Shown here piece by piece: positions 44,694 through 56,114 of a stretch of 64,000 nt of DNA. Source of the stretch: Heliocidaris erythrogramma (Eukaryota > Echinodermata > Echinoidea > Camarodonta > Echinometridae). The DNA lies in NCBI GenBank assembly GCA_025617745.1, contig CM046858.1, forward strand, positions 52,273,925 to 52,337,924. Direction: 5' to 3'. Position 1 is the first letter of the stretch. Every line of letters starts with the position of its first letter. A program made the translations under genes and the position numbers. The notes under the pieces were generated by a model that had not been told where the DNA came from, searched no databases, and saw nothing but the letters and a program-made list of their open reading frames with translations.

Positions 44694-46129
44694 CTGATAA
44701 TGAATGTGAAATAATACATAAGGAAAGCAGTTAGATACAAAGCATTGACTCGGGGGGGGGGGGGGGGGGGAACATGGATATGATTCATTAAAGCCTTCTA
44801 TTATGACTAGCTTGGTGGCAAGGAATAGTATTTTTCGATTCGACTATCAGGTGGGAGTAATTTGCATACTGGCCAGCAATATATAGGCCTACTATGGTAG
44901 CTTAATTATTATCTATTATATTATATTGCTCTTGGATTGGTCGAGAGAACTTCATGTGATTAATCATAATTCTACCAGAAAAAAAAAAATCTTCCAGGAG
45001 AAAAAGAGGTTGTGTGATGTCAAACTTTTCAATGCAGAATACTCTGTTTTACTCTTTTGCCTTATTCAATAAACTTCTAAGACATTTTTCTTCATTAAGT
45101 TTAAGAAAGTTTTCTAAGAATTGGTCTAGTTTAAGAAATATGTCTTAGCCCTATTCTAAAAACGCTAAGCAATTTTGATAGCTAAGACGACAGATTAAAC
45201 GAATTTCTTAGTTTCGGTGACTACGTTATGTCAAGTAAGATAGCCGAGTCGAGCGACAACTGCAGCCCAAATTTGCATATGCAATATCAATGTTTGGCAT
45301 AAATCCGGTTTTTGGCATAATTTTGACCGCTTTAGCATATAGCATTATTCTTAGCATAATTTTACACAGTTTAGCATAATTTTAGCATAATTCTGGTGAT
45401 TTTTTTTCTTTTAGTTTTCCCCTTCCTCTTAACTCAACCCTACAAATACAAGTCACCGTGCCGGAATCATATCCAGACTTCCATCCTATTAGAATTTAGT
45501 TGTATGTACTTCTCATTGAGATCGATGGTACTTCTATGTACGCCGTAGGGGACGACAACTCGCGTTCGCTGAACCGAGGTTGAGCTGTCTCAGTGTCAGT
45601 TGTCTCGAGGGTGAGTTGTCCAAAATAAAATTAGGTCACGGCCGCTCACTGCTTTCACCTCTGACATGTATTGAGCGCATATATGCATGTGACAAAATAC
45701 AAATAGCCGCGATTAACTATTATGCCCCGCAGTGCTCCCACTTTCAAGGAAATTTCCTTTTTTGGAGGAGATCTAAGGAATTTTTGTTACGGTCTCAAGG
45801 AAATGTTAAAGGAATTGAAATTTTTAGAGGAAATAAAAGGAAATCTGGAAAAAGGTGAGGGAAATAAAATCGAAATTCAAGAAAACCCAAGGAAATCTAG
45901 GTAAATAAAAAGGAATTGAAAAGAAATTCACGGAAAGCAAAAAAAAAAAAAAAAAAAAAACCCTCAAAATTATAAGTCTATCATGTCTATATTTATCCCT
46001 TATCCGTTGACAAAAATATTTATATTGGGGTCCAATATATAAAAGTATTACAAGTAATAAATGGGGACCGGGACCCCGTTACACCTCCACACCCCCCCCC
46101 CCCCCGTTTTCGCCCCTTCAGATATAATG
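44694..46129. other. Intron stretch with simple repeats
   Basis: G19 run at 44753, a TAGCATAATTTT-type short repeat (45300-45400), an AAGGAAAT-rich tract (45740-45940) and an A24 run. No exon seen. Confidence 0.5.
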
Positions 46130-46385
46130 GATTAGGATACATGTCGTTTTACCGAAGATTCATAATTCCGAAAATGAAATAGGGTTGATAATTCCCAAAA
46201 ATAAATAGGGTTCGTAATTACGAAAAGTAATGGAACCCTACATAATTTTTCAGAATTATGATTAATGATAATGAACCCTATTTCATTTTCAGAATTATGA
46301 ACCCCTTTTAATTTTCGGAAATATGAACCCACCGATATGTGAGTTTCGTGTTTAAGAATTATGAACCTTCGGAAAAAACGAGCAC
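46130..46385. repeat. Inverted-repeat remnant, TTCGGAATTATGAACC family
   Basis: GATTCATAATTCCGAAAATG-type units give way near 46240 to the inverse CATTTTCAGAATTATGAACC-type units. Same family as 61495-62125. Confidence 0.6.
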
Positions 46386-46661
46386 CCCCATGGATTATTC
46401 ATCAAGAGCTTGTGGACACTCTTTAAATATGAGGTATGGTGCCTTTAAATTAAATGTCTTCTTGTACTCTGTATTGATAATCAAGAAATCCATCATAATG
46501 ATAGAACGACTAGAATCCCTTTCATCACTTTGAAAATTTGAGCTCCTTTTCCATACGTTCATGTCATATAAGTTAATTTCCTGACAGAAAGTAGTGTGCT
46601 CAGCTCAGGTGTCAGTCACAAAGAACGAACATTGTTTCTTGTGTCAGATACCAGGCCTTAC

Positions 46662-46701
46662 CTCCAGTCCTCTCTCTCTATTCAGCGCATCCTGGTTCAG
46701 A
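46662..46701 (-). CDS. SAMHD1: Putative 40-nt linker micro-exon
   Basis: ATTTAG|T...CTGGAG|GTAAGG encloses 40 nt. The first T completes Ser with the AG left by the previous exon; the remaining 13 codons read LNQDALNRERGLE and end in phase 0, as the next exon requires. No homology is recognised. It is charged and could extend the last helix of module A. Support is splice signals plus phase on both sides; very short exons are easy to miscall. Confidence 0.6.
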
Positions 46702-47175
46702 CTAAATGTAGGAGACATAAAATGTGGACAAAATAATAGAATTATTCGGGAAAAGCGTACCATTTCCAGATCACTAGGCAAACATTTTTACCGTACAATC
46801 CATGCCATCTTATCATGCCATAAGTTGTAAATGAAACAGTATTTCAGATAATTTAAGAATGATTGTGCTTCAAATGTTCATTTTCATACTCATATTTCGC
46901 ATTTTGATGGTGAATAAAATATGCGTCGGTGTACTGTTAAATAAGTTTGGTAAAATTGTTACTCAATATTGGGTGACTTGTATCCAAAACCTGTTAAAAT
47001 GTACCCAAAATTGGGCAAAACTTACTTAACATTGGGGGAAATTTTATGTAACAAACAGCCATGCTCCCCTTTCCCCCAATTTCTTAGGGTGAGGAGATTC
47101 ATTTGCCGGGGTGATTAGATGGAAAATCTTTTGATGGAGCAACAATTAAATCAAATTTGTTCATTCTCTTGACTT
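46702..47175. other. Intron stretch without recognised features
   Basis: AT-rich; no exon or element is seen between the micro-exon acceptor and the MITE. Confidence 0.5.
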
Positions 47176-47468
47176 AGGCTTCTTACGGAAAGTTTTTACA
47201 TCGGCGGGCCCTCGGCGGCGCCGATTGATTCGGCGCGCCTGCGGAGCGGCTTTGTTCTCAACACGCCGACTGAGCGATGCGGCGGAAGTTCTATTTATCT
47301 CGTTTAGCAGGTAGATCGCCGTAAACAAAAGCTCGCGCTAATCCCGCTGAACGGCGACTTCTTAGAGTCGCCGATGGATATGACAAGATCCGGGAGAAAA
47401 TCCCGCTAATCGGCCTTTTTAACTTTGGCCGCGGTGAAAACGGTGACAAAACTTTCCGTAAGAAGCCT
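47176..47468. mobile_element. ~293-bp GC-rich MITE
   Basis: Inverted ends AGGCTTCTTACGGAAAGTTT (20+ bp, perfect) around a GC-rich core with many CGGCG phrases, in AT-rich surroundings. It abuts the TTAA of the next element. Confidence 0.75.
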
Positions 47469-47471
47469 TAA

Positions 47472-48374
47472 AGGAGAATCAACCCCTGATTACAAATTGA
47501 CTTATATTGGAAGGTGTAATATATTCCTACTTATTGGCCTAAATCATTTTCTAATAAGATATCAGAAAAGGGTATAAATAAAGATATTCCAACACCCGGT
47601 ATCGTCTCCTACTCATTTACATGGGGGCTGCCATTTTCTTACTGATTTGGAGTTGTACATGAACCATTGAAAAATGTTCCAGTCAGGAATATATTTTGAA
47701 TCCAAATCCTAAATTGATTTTCTTCATTACCTAAAATCCCATATGTGACGAAAAATATAAAGTGGGTGTTTACATGTATTATAAAAATTAAATCTATATA
47801 ATGATACTTTTAAATTGTCTGGTTTTGCTTAACAAAAATATATTTTCTTGGGTTTGCCAAACAGAGCAGAACATAATATATGCAGCATGCATTCTGACTT
47901 TTCAAGTCCATTATCCGAAAGCAGGTGAATGCATAGTTGTGCCGCTATAGATGTTCAGGGAAGAAGCATCCATAAAATTTGAATTAATTTGCTCCGTGCC
48001 ATACGTCCAGTATCGAGAAAATAGATTTCTATTGAGCGAATATCGATTTTCAACAGAAATATATAAGGAAATCTTCAGTTTAAAAATAAATTGACATATC
48101 TATTCTATATTTTTAATCTCAAATGGGTTTTTAATTTTGAAAAAGGCAATTGAGCATTTGGATTAAGAAAATCTTCTTGTACACATTAACAAAATGGCAG
48201 CCCCCATGTGCTGCTAGCAGACGATACATATTGCTAGCAGATGGTAAATTTTGCTCAGAAAATCTTGATTCGTATCGATCTCGTATATTTTGACGAGAAG
48301 CCATATAGTCTAACAAGTAAGAATAAATAACACCTTTGAACACTATCATCATTATTTTTGAGCGTAATTCTCCT
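47472..48374. mobile_element. 0.9-kb TTAA-target DNA element, copy B
   Basis: Same ends and content as copy A (43623-44526), same orientation, flanked by TTAA at 47468-47471 and 48375-48378. Few differences, so both inserted recently. Confidence 0.82.
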
Positions 48375-49192
48375 TTAATACTCTTTCGTACGCTATGATT
48401 GTCATAACAATCTGTTCATCCATACAATTCAAATATATGTAAATAGTTTTGGAATGCTATGCCACGTACCGGAACTCAAGCCCAGCCAAAGAAAAACAAT
48501 AGGAGATCGAGGACAAATGTTGAAATGAGAAAATTGAAAAATATGTGGATAATGCAACATTCATGGATGGGAAACATTTTCAAATGGGTGGAAATAAAAG
48601 ATAATTAAAAAACAGAAACATTAGATAAACAAATATGAAAAAGATTGAACACAATGCTTTAAAATTTTGGAGTGGTAATAGATCAAACAGAAATATTCTT
48701 AGTACAGAACAAATAGGAGAGGACCTCAAAAGATAAGTCACAAAGTTTTCATGCTTTTATTATAGCCAACAAAATATCAATGTGGTCCTATCCGTCTTCG
48801 CTATTGCGTATCTTTTTTCAGTCTTTGGACAATGTTGGACGGTGTAACAATAGTAGCTTGATGATACCTGTAAAGCTACAGTCACACTCTCAGGTAGAGC
48901 CCAGCCAAAAGCGCCGCGTAGTACCAAGTTCGTCTTAAAAATTACGGCGCCATAAATATCCCATATTACTACGTTGCTGCAGTAAGCCATGAGAAGCCCC
49001 CTCTCGACAAATTGATGCCCTTGCAAAATATTGGCATTGTCTGACACGTATTGCCATACAATTTCAAGACAAGGCCACGTAACGCCACGTAAAGAACACA
49101 CAATTCACCGTAGCGCCATGTTTGCTAGACCGCACGTCAGTAGACAGCAGTGGTATACTTGGAGGGGGCACGGGTGCCAGTTTGCCCCTGCC

Positions 49193-49194
<2 letters not shown>
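48375..49194. other. Intron stretch with an unexplained 113-codon ORF
   Basis: 48760-49101 (minus) is open over 113 codons and less AT-rich than its surroundings. It contains QFVERGLLMAYCSNVVIW and FKTNLVLRGAFGWALPESV. Not recognised; no SAMHD1 match and not needed by the splice chain. Possibly transposon-derived. Confidence 0.35.
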
Positions 49195-49239
<45 letters not shown>

Positions 49240-49256
49240 AAGAAATAAATAAACAA

Positions 49257-49302
<46 letters not shown>
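49195..49302. repeat. (TA)n microsatellite, two blocks
   Basis: Alternating TA at 49195-49233 and 49260-49302, separated by an A/T-rich spacer. Confidence 0.95.
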
Positions 49303-49307
<5 letters not shown>

Positions 49308-49881
49308 GAATAAAATAAAATGAAAAAATAAATAAATTAACAAAAAAAAAAAAAAAACAGCCAAGAAAAAAAAAAGATGAATGGACACTTCAGATAAGTA
49401 AATATTGTGCAAGGTGAAATATCAAATTGATCTTTAAATTCATAAATTATTTAACATTTTTCAAAATGGTTCGGTCATGTTAGGTATAGGTTATAAACTT
49501 CAGAAGTAAAGAGAAGGGGAAACTGCGTTCAAGAATCTCACACAGGTATAGCCTACCAAAGAAAATTCATGAGGGATTTTCTTGCTTTATTATAAAAATC
49601 GCCATTGGCTCAGGTGCGTTTAAGACCAACCACCACCCCCCCCCCCCCCCAACTTCCGAACGCCAAGGTCCAGATATGCCACTGGTAGATACTGGTGAAA
49701 GTTTGAACATTTTGACATTTTTGCTTTTTTTAGTGCCGCCTGCCCCATGACGGCCACGTACATGCAGTAAATACCACGGAATAGCCACATTGCATCCCGC
49801 AGGCCTATCACGAAAATGGGCTTACTTTGCGTGTTCGGATAGGTTACAGGCTTCTTTTTCTTTTTTCTTTTTTTTCTTTAC

Positions 49882-50009
49882 CTTTCTAAGGCGCATTTAT
49901 ACCAATTCTCGAAATTGGTCTTTATGTCTGATTTTCGTCGATCATCGGGTTTTTTGCAGTATATGCGTATATAAGTTTCCTGAAAGGCCTCCGGAAGAAT
50001 CAAAGATAT
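49882..50009 (-). CDS. SAMHD1: SAMHD1 module A, C-terminal-lobe exon LILPEAFQETYIRIYCKK (128 nt)
   Basis: 128 nt between TTTATACAG and GTAAAG. It encodes ISLILPEAFQETYIRIYCKK and then a helix ending NFENWYKCALE, matching human [20 protein letters not shown] and the FVQWC end of the fold. It leaves two bases (AG) that combine with T of the 46662-46701 exon to make Ser. In a single-module SAMHD1 only a short tail and a stop would follow; here the frame stays open into the linker exons. Confidence 0.87.
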
Positions 50010-50556
50010 CTGTATAAATGATGAATAAGAGGATTGGATATTAGAAACTTGTGTTTTATTAAATTAATATGCACTTGTGATAAAAAGATATCAACATTGA
50101 CCAGTGCACTTTATGAAATTAATTTCACTTAAATACTGAATTATTTTTCAAGCCGCTTTGAGTAACTACATAACTATATTATTTATATGTTTAAAGTCAG
50201 GATTGGTATTCCAAGTATTCCAGGCACCAAAGTTATGATCGGCATTTCAATAACATTCTTCTGATTCTGATGATATATTGTATTTCCTGAAGTACAAAGT
50301 CTTAATAATAAAATGTCAATGAAAATGGTGGCGAGTGTATGGCCCGGATGAATAAGAATATGTAACATGAGCATTCAGACAACTGACTACTAGTTAATGT
50401 ATTCAGGTAAAGTTTTGTCTAGCTCTTAAGCATTCTGTAATATAATCTAACGCTTTAGATATGTCTTACTCTATATTTCTCACTACAAAAATAAAAGCTG
50501 CAAAGGGCTCACAAATTATTTTCATTTTCACATAAATATATATTTAGCTATATTAC
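50010..50556. other. Intron between two module A exons; nothing else seen
   Basis: 547 bp, AT-rich, without recognised repeats. Confidence 0.6.
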
Positions 50557-50661
50557 GTCTTCGTCCTTGAGGGTGACAGCTTTGTCTTGGTCCGACTTGG
50601 AGTAGAAGTGGACATTGTTGATTGGATTCTTGTCTTTCTGCCCATAGTTGATTGTCACTAT
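50557..50661 (-). CDS. SAMHD1: SAMHD1 module A, exon INYGQKDKNPINNVHFYSK (105 nt)
   Basis: 105 nt, 35 codons, phase 0 to 0. It follows a good pyrimidine tract ending TTATAAAG and is followed by GTAATA, with an in-frame stop three bases past the donor. INYGQKDKNPINNVHFYSK corresponds to human [21 protein letters not shown], the C-terminal lobe that contributes to the tetramer. It then continues AVTLKDED into the 50009-49882 exon. Confidence 0.9.
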
Positions 50662-51615
50662 CTTTATAAGAGAAGGACAGAGGCAGTAAGAAGTGCGGTA
50701 CATGAACGATTCATAGACAGAAATAGGGTCCTACTATCATCATTTATCGTAACAACCGTCACCCATTGTTTTGTGTTTTGTAAATCAGAAAAGTTAACAT
50801 TTTTGTTTGCTATAAAAATCGGTTCAGAAATATATATAGGTCTGTAAATAGCGTGAAGGATTCCATCGATAGCAACCTATAAAAAAAAAATCGGTCCTCG
50901 ATGGTAGTTGTAGTTACGCACGGCTATGAGGTAAAAACCAACCACCAATGCAAAGGTCGGAGTCAAAATCAAAATTTCTCATTGTTTATCATTTTGGGGG
51001 ATACATCTGCATGAGGACAGAACCACCCCCATGCTCTCTCTGGATTGCCTGCATTCACGTTCGGTCAGTTATGACATGGATCACATGAATTTAGTCTCTG
51101 CACATGAATTGCACAGATAAGTTTCTGCTTTGTTTATGTTAATGATATTGTTTTAATGGTACATGTAATCCCAAAAGGAGAACACTGTTTCCAGAAGGGA
51201 AACAGTTTTGTCCTGCCATGAAAATCGGTTTCATTTTCTCTGGGACACATTTTATAGATATGGACAATTAAAATTGTTGTCTAAACTTTTGTCACGAAAC
51301 GTAAAGAACAAATTACAACTTTATATAAATACTCATGTCATACTTATACTCTATTCTAACTTGATCTTGCCTTAATATGTTAGTTATTGTATACCTGCGG
51401 GGGAATAGCTTCATAACCCTAATGGACAATATTAAAGTTGTACGAAAACGGGTTGAAGGAATATTAAACAATGTTGGATTTCGTGCACACACAAAGAGCT
51501 CTTCTGTAATATTCTGAAGATATATGACTTGTACTTATAATAATCTTGAAATATTTATCAGTCAGACACAATTTTGGAAAATCAAACACAGAAAAATACG
51601 CCGAAAACGGCGCAT
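50662..51615. other. Intron stretch without recognised features
   Basis: No exon or repeat is recognised up to the hAT-like element. Confidence 0.5.
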
Positions 51616-51623
51616 AACGCACG

Positions 51624-53820
51624 CAGAGCCCTCCATACAAAGAGTATGGCCAACCCGGTTCGAGTTTTTCGCGATCACGTGACCACAAGCGCCATGCTGT
51701 GACCCAATGTAGTGTACATGCGCATATAGCTAGCATGCATGCAGTGTATACTGCACTGCGTATACTATTGATGAGATGTAGAACTAGAATCGTGAAATCT
51801 AGTCTAGATTTACTTCAAAATGCCGTGCTGTTTTGCGTGGGGATGTTCCAATTGTTCAGGGAAGGGAACAAATATGAATAAGAACTTGATATAGAAGATT
51901 GCTTATAATAAGTATAAAGAAAACGGGTAAAGTTCAAGGCAATAAATCATGGTTTGTGTAAGTCAAAACAGATGCATATTAATTTGCTTTTGGTGTAATT
52001 TTAAACAAAAATGGTTTATAGGTGATCTCAAATGTGTTGACAAATAATATGCATTATGTTAGTTCCTTTGAAAGTGTTCAACCCTTTTCAAAAACACATG
52101 TACGCAATCAAAAAGCAAGTAGAATATTAAAAGGGAACAAATTATGAAATTAAATTTATTTTGAAATATCTTTGAAGAAAGACATTACAATTTCAGCTAG
52201 AATCTGTGAAAGGAACATAATGTTTTAATCGTACTCTCTTTGAGGATTAATGAGGCCAGCATGAATGGAGTATAAATGATTATGTGATGTATGAACTGTT
52301 TCATTTTTCCAGGATGATGCTTCTCTTCTTCACTAACAACATATGATGAAGGCATATCCCACTTTGAGTAAAGACAAATTCAGAGAGGAAGAAATAAATA
52401 CCGACCTGCTCAAGTTCAGAGAGGTAGGCTCAGCTGTATGAATACGTTTGCTTTTTATACACTCATACAACTGAGGTACTTAAAGGATCTCCTTGGTTCA
52501 TTCACAAAGATAGAATTTTGTTAAAGGGGGACACAAATCTCTTTCAGACAAGCAAACCAAAAAAAGGTTTATCAGATTAGTTTTGGTCCCTTTTTTCTCC
52601 AAAATTCTCTGACAAGCCCCCCCCCCCCCCCCCAAAAAAAAAAGAAGGTTATCACACATTTTGGGGTCTCTTTGTCGTTTCTAACAAGGAAGTAAAAATA
52701 AGTTATCAGTTCAAAAGGGGGGGGGGGGGGGAGCACATTAAAAAAAAAAGTACAATGTACACTTTTCTTTCAGGGATGGGGCAAAAATCCGCCACTGTGT
52801 TCTTATCTCGTTTCATCCATGGAGTTCAACCTGACCTCTTCAGCTTTGATGCGGCTGCAAATCCTTCATAATCCTGAGTGTCTGAAGTTACTGTAAAAAG
52901 CAAATTTAATAGATTTTTCACATATGGCACCTTCAGAGCGAATTCTTCCATGTAGATGTATTGTAGCTCATTACTGAGTTGAGGGTATCCTCTTCGAGAT
53001 GGCATAGGGACATTGTAGGGCCCCTAATGTTTATATTGAAGTGACTGCCAGGCCCAGTGGAGTTATGCTTTAATCCATTATGCACCTCAACAGATTAAAA
53101 AACAACTTATCCAATGAACATTCATAGTTTTTCTTTTCTTTTTCTTCAATGAATCAAATCACATTGTGGAAAGAATGATGAAACATGACGTGAGAGAGAA
53201 AAGAGAGAGATGAAAGAGATAACTTGTGAGATGATGATATAATGATAATGAGAAAGGCAACAATGTGAGAAAGTGAGAGAGAGATGGGAAGAAGAAGGGG
53301 AAAAAGAAAATTTGCTACAAAATATAATTTAAAAAAAAAATCGAAATTACTGTCAGAATTTCCCACATATGGATTTGTTTCTTTTGATACAGCTTGACCA
53401 AGTTTATTTCATGTTTATTTCAACAGTGAATTGATATACGGCACGTAGCTTGCTCACTGTTTATCATGTCAATATTGATTTAGATGATAATCGATTATTA
53501 CAATTATACTGGAAATGGAAGTCACTGATTCGCCAATGCTGGTGGGTCCTCATTATCCAAATCATGAATACATTAACATACATGAATAAATTTAGTGTAC
53601 GTGACCTCTCTCAATGCGCATGCTCGACGCTGACTCGCGTTTTTGTTTCTGTTGCGTGAAAGTACGGATGTTGGGAGCATCTTAGAAAATGTATAATGCA
53701 GGCTTCGGGCGCGTTCAAATTGGGTTCAAATGTCTCTGTCGAAATGGCGGAGCTTTAGGGGCCTGGTTACAACATGCGCCTATTGTTGAGTTGGCCAAAC
53801 TCTGTGTATGGAGGGCTCTG
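51624..53820. mobile_element. 2.2-kb hAT-like non-autonomous element
   Basis: Ends CAGAGCCCTCCATACAAAGA and (inverse) CAGAGCCCTCCATACACAGA, similar over >30 bp. Flanks AACGCACG (51616-51623) and AAGGCACG (53821-53828) form an 8-bp target duplication with one mismatch, the hAT signature. No transposase frame is seen; a nested C-run insertion is at 52.6-52.75 kb. The inner right arm (53.70-53.77 kb, CTTCGGGCGCGTTCAAATTG) has an inverted relative at 27.06-27.15 kb. Confidence 0.75.
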
Positions 53821-53828
53821 AAGGCACG

Positions 53829-54437
53829 ATGAATATAGAGCCCCAATCGTTCCCTGTGAGGCAGTGTCAGTTTAGAGCTTGGACATTACAAATGACATTT
53901 GACCACTAATGCTAACACTTCATGTTACTATTTATTGATGGAAAATTAATATCTAAATTAAAACACATCCACACTATTAGGCAGTGAGGTGGTGAAAGAC
54001 ATTACATGCAAAGACTGATAATTATAGCGAGAACACTCTATTTCGGTTCGCCGGCTACCTGGTAATATAACCTTGCAGAAGTAAACATATACGTTACATT
54101 CAAGGAATTTATATGAATGGATATTATCAAAAGAAAGGCATATTCAGATAAATCAATAAGTACAGAGGATCATTGTGATTATTCAGCAATGAGATCAACT
54201 TCAACAAGAAAAAAAGGCAATGGTTTCATATAAATAATATTACAAGTGACTTTCAATGAAATATATACGAATAATGCTTTCGAGGGTTCTTTTATTGTAG
54301 TTCACTCAACAAAAATCAGTGACAATTGTCCCAGTTGGCTTTAATGGTCCTCCGGAGATAAAAGTCTTTCCAGTCACGAATGCTTATAATCAGTTCAAAA
54401 AAAGAGGCTATTGTGTACGAAAGGCATGGAAAAATCT
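53829..54437. other. Intron stretch without recognised features
   Basis: AT-rich. Confidence 0.5.
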
Positions 54438-54439
54438 GA

Positions 54440-55560
54440 CAAATTCAGCCTGCTGTTGATATTCTTTTTTTCAAAAAGAATTCTGTTCCTCAATTATCTT
54501 CAAAGCCGTTGAATATTTTTCATATAAATTAACTTTCAAATGACAAACATGTGAAATATATAATATTCACAGCATTATAAAAAAGTATATGTATTAACAT
54601 ACATCAACTACAGGTCGACTTTGCAAGATTTTCTCCATACCATTAATTGTCTCGCATGGAATGATAGGGGTTCTATATATATTCATCGTGTGTTTTTTTT
54701 TGTCTGTTTTTTTTTACATCGTTTTCGCGTATTTATATGTGCTCGGTTTACTGAAGTTGTTTCTGACTGTTTATGTACGAAGTCTCGGAAAGTAATTTAA
54801 CAGGTGCTTTCGTCCCCATATTTCAACGCAACCATGCTGTACATTCCAATCCAACAGAATACTCATTCCACCTCCCCGAACTCACACTGTTTACTGGACT
54901 CAAATTGAATTGGTTGAAAACACCTCTACCAATATTTTTTTAACGAGAGCTCAGGTGCTACCTTGAAAGTATGTGTAAACACTGATGTCATGCCGGATCG
55001 TACAGGTTGTCATGTATGTAGACTGTCCTGCCTTTATCACTTTCTTTCTACTTCTTCATCTTTTTCTTTTTTTCTTCTTATATTTCGCCTTCTTTTCTCA
55101 ACTCTACATTCTTAGCTTTGCATCCTTGTCCGTTGAATCTGATATATTACTCTTTCGTTTTGATTTTCTTGCATATTAATCAGAGAATTTACTCTATAGG
55201 GGAGCCTAATCATTTACAAGCTTTTTTTAACACTTTTTTTTTAGCCTCCCGCATTTTCCTACTATATCTATATAAATCATCCAATAACAGAGTGACATAG
55301 TTACACACACAGTGGTCCCCTTGTGCCCCCCTCGCTATGCCTATGCTCTTCCCGAAAAGAAAAGTCACACTGTTTCTGCAAAGAAAACAAGCACCTTTAC
55401 TGGACCCAAATTGAATTGGTTGAAAACACCTCTACCATTTTTTTTTAACGAGAGCTCATCAGGTACTACCTTGAATGTATGTGTAAACACTGATGTCATG
55501 CTGGATCGTACAGGTTGTCATGTATGTAGACTTTGTGCGTGTTACACTGTCTTGCCTTCA
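54440..55560 (+). repeat. Tandem duplication (~510-bp period) plus dispersed relatives
   Basis: AAATTGAATTGGTTGAAAAC...CGTACAGGTTGTCATGTATG occurs at 54902-55024 and 55407-55530. A wider stretch at 54440-54780 (CCTGCTGTTGATATT...GTTTCTGACTGTTTATG) recurs, diverged, at 56876-57090. Confidence 0.7.
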
Positions 55561-56048
55561 TTTTCTTCTTTCTTCCTCTTCTTCTTCTTCTTCTTCTTCT
55601 CCTGTTACTTCTTCTTCTTTTCCGCCTCCTGTTTTTAATTTTGAGCTTTGTTGTCCTTGTACGTTTAGTGAATGTGACACTACTTTTTTGGTCCGCTTTT
55701 TTTTGCATATCAATCGGACTTTTAATACTTATAATGTTGCTCTATGCAGGAGCCTTTAATCATTTACAAACAATACTTTTTTATTTAGGCTCTCCACATT
55801 TTACATTTTCTTCTTTTAGCTGTCGTATTTATATCTCCAGATAAAAAAAAAAATCTATTTACCGTACATTATATTTGATCTGCCTTATTAAACCCTTATT
55901 GTATTGTAAATCTTATCATTTTAAAGTTGCATATTTATGTAAATGTGTAATTAATAAACCTCAAATAAACTTCAAGATTGAGCACATAGGCTAATCACTG
56001 CTATATTGGTTGAACGAAGCAGAAAAATTAAATGGATGACCAACTCAC

Positions 56049-56114
56049 CTTTACAACGAGGCTCTCCTTAAGACCAGCGTTAGCTCCAACAATTCCATCG
56101 ATGATATCACGAGG
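56049..56114 (-). CDS. SAMHD1: SAMHD1 module A, exon PRDIIDGIVGANAGLKES (66 nt)
   Basis: A 66-nt, 22-codon exon (phase 0 to 0) between TTTTAG and GTGAGT. It encodes PRDIIDGIVGANAGLKES and then LVVK, which feeds IVTINYG of the next exon and so matches human LKAEDFIVDVINMDYG. Too short for an ORF scan; identified by homology, splice signals and phase. Confidence 0.85.

Noticed and set aside
55493-55844. Leu/Ser-rich plus-strand and Arg-rich minus-strand ORFs
   Set aside because: Encoded by a CTT/TTC microsatellite-like tract inside a tandem duplication; low complexity on both strands.
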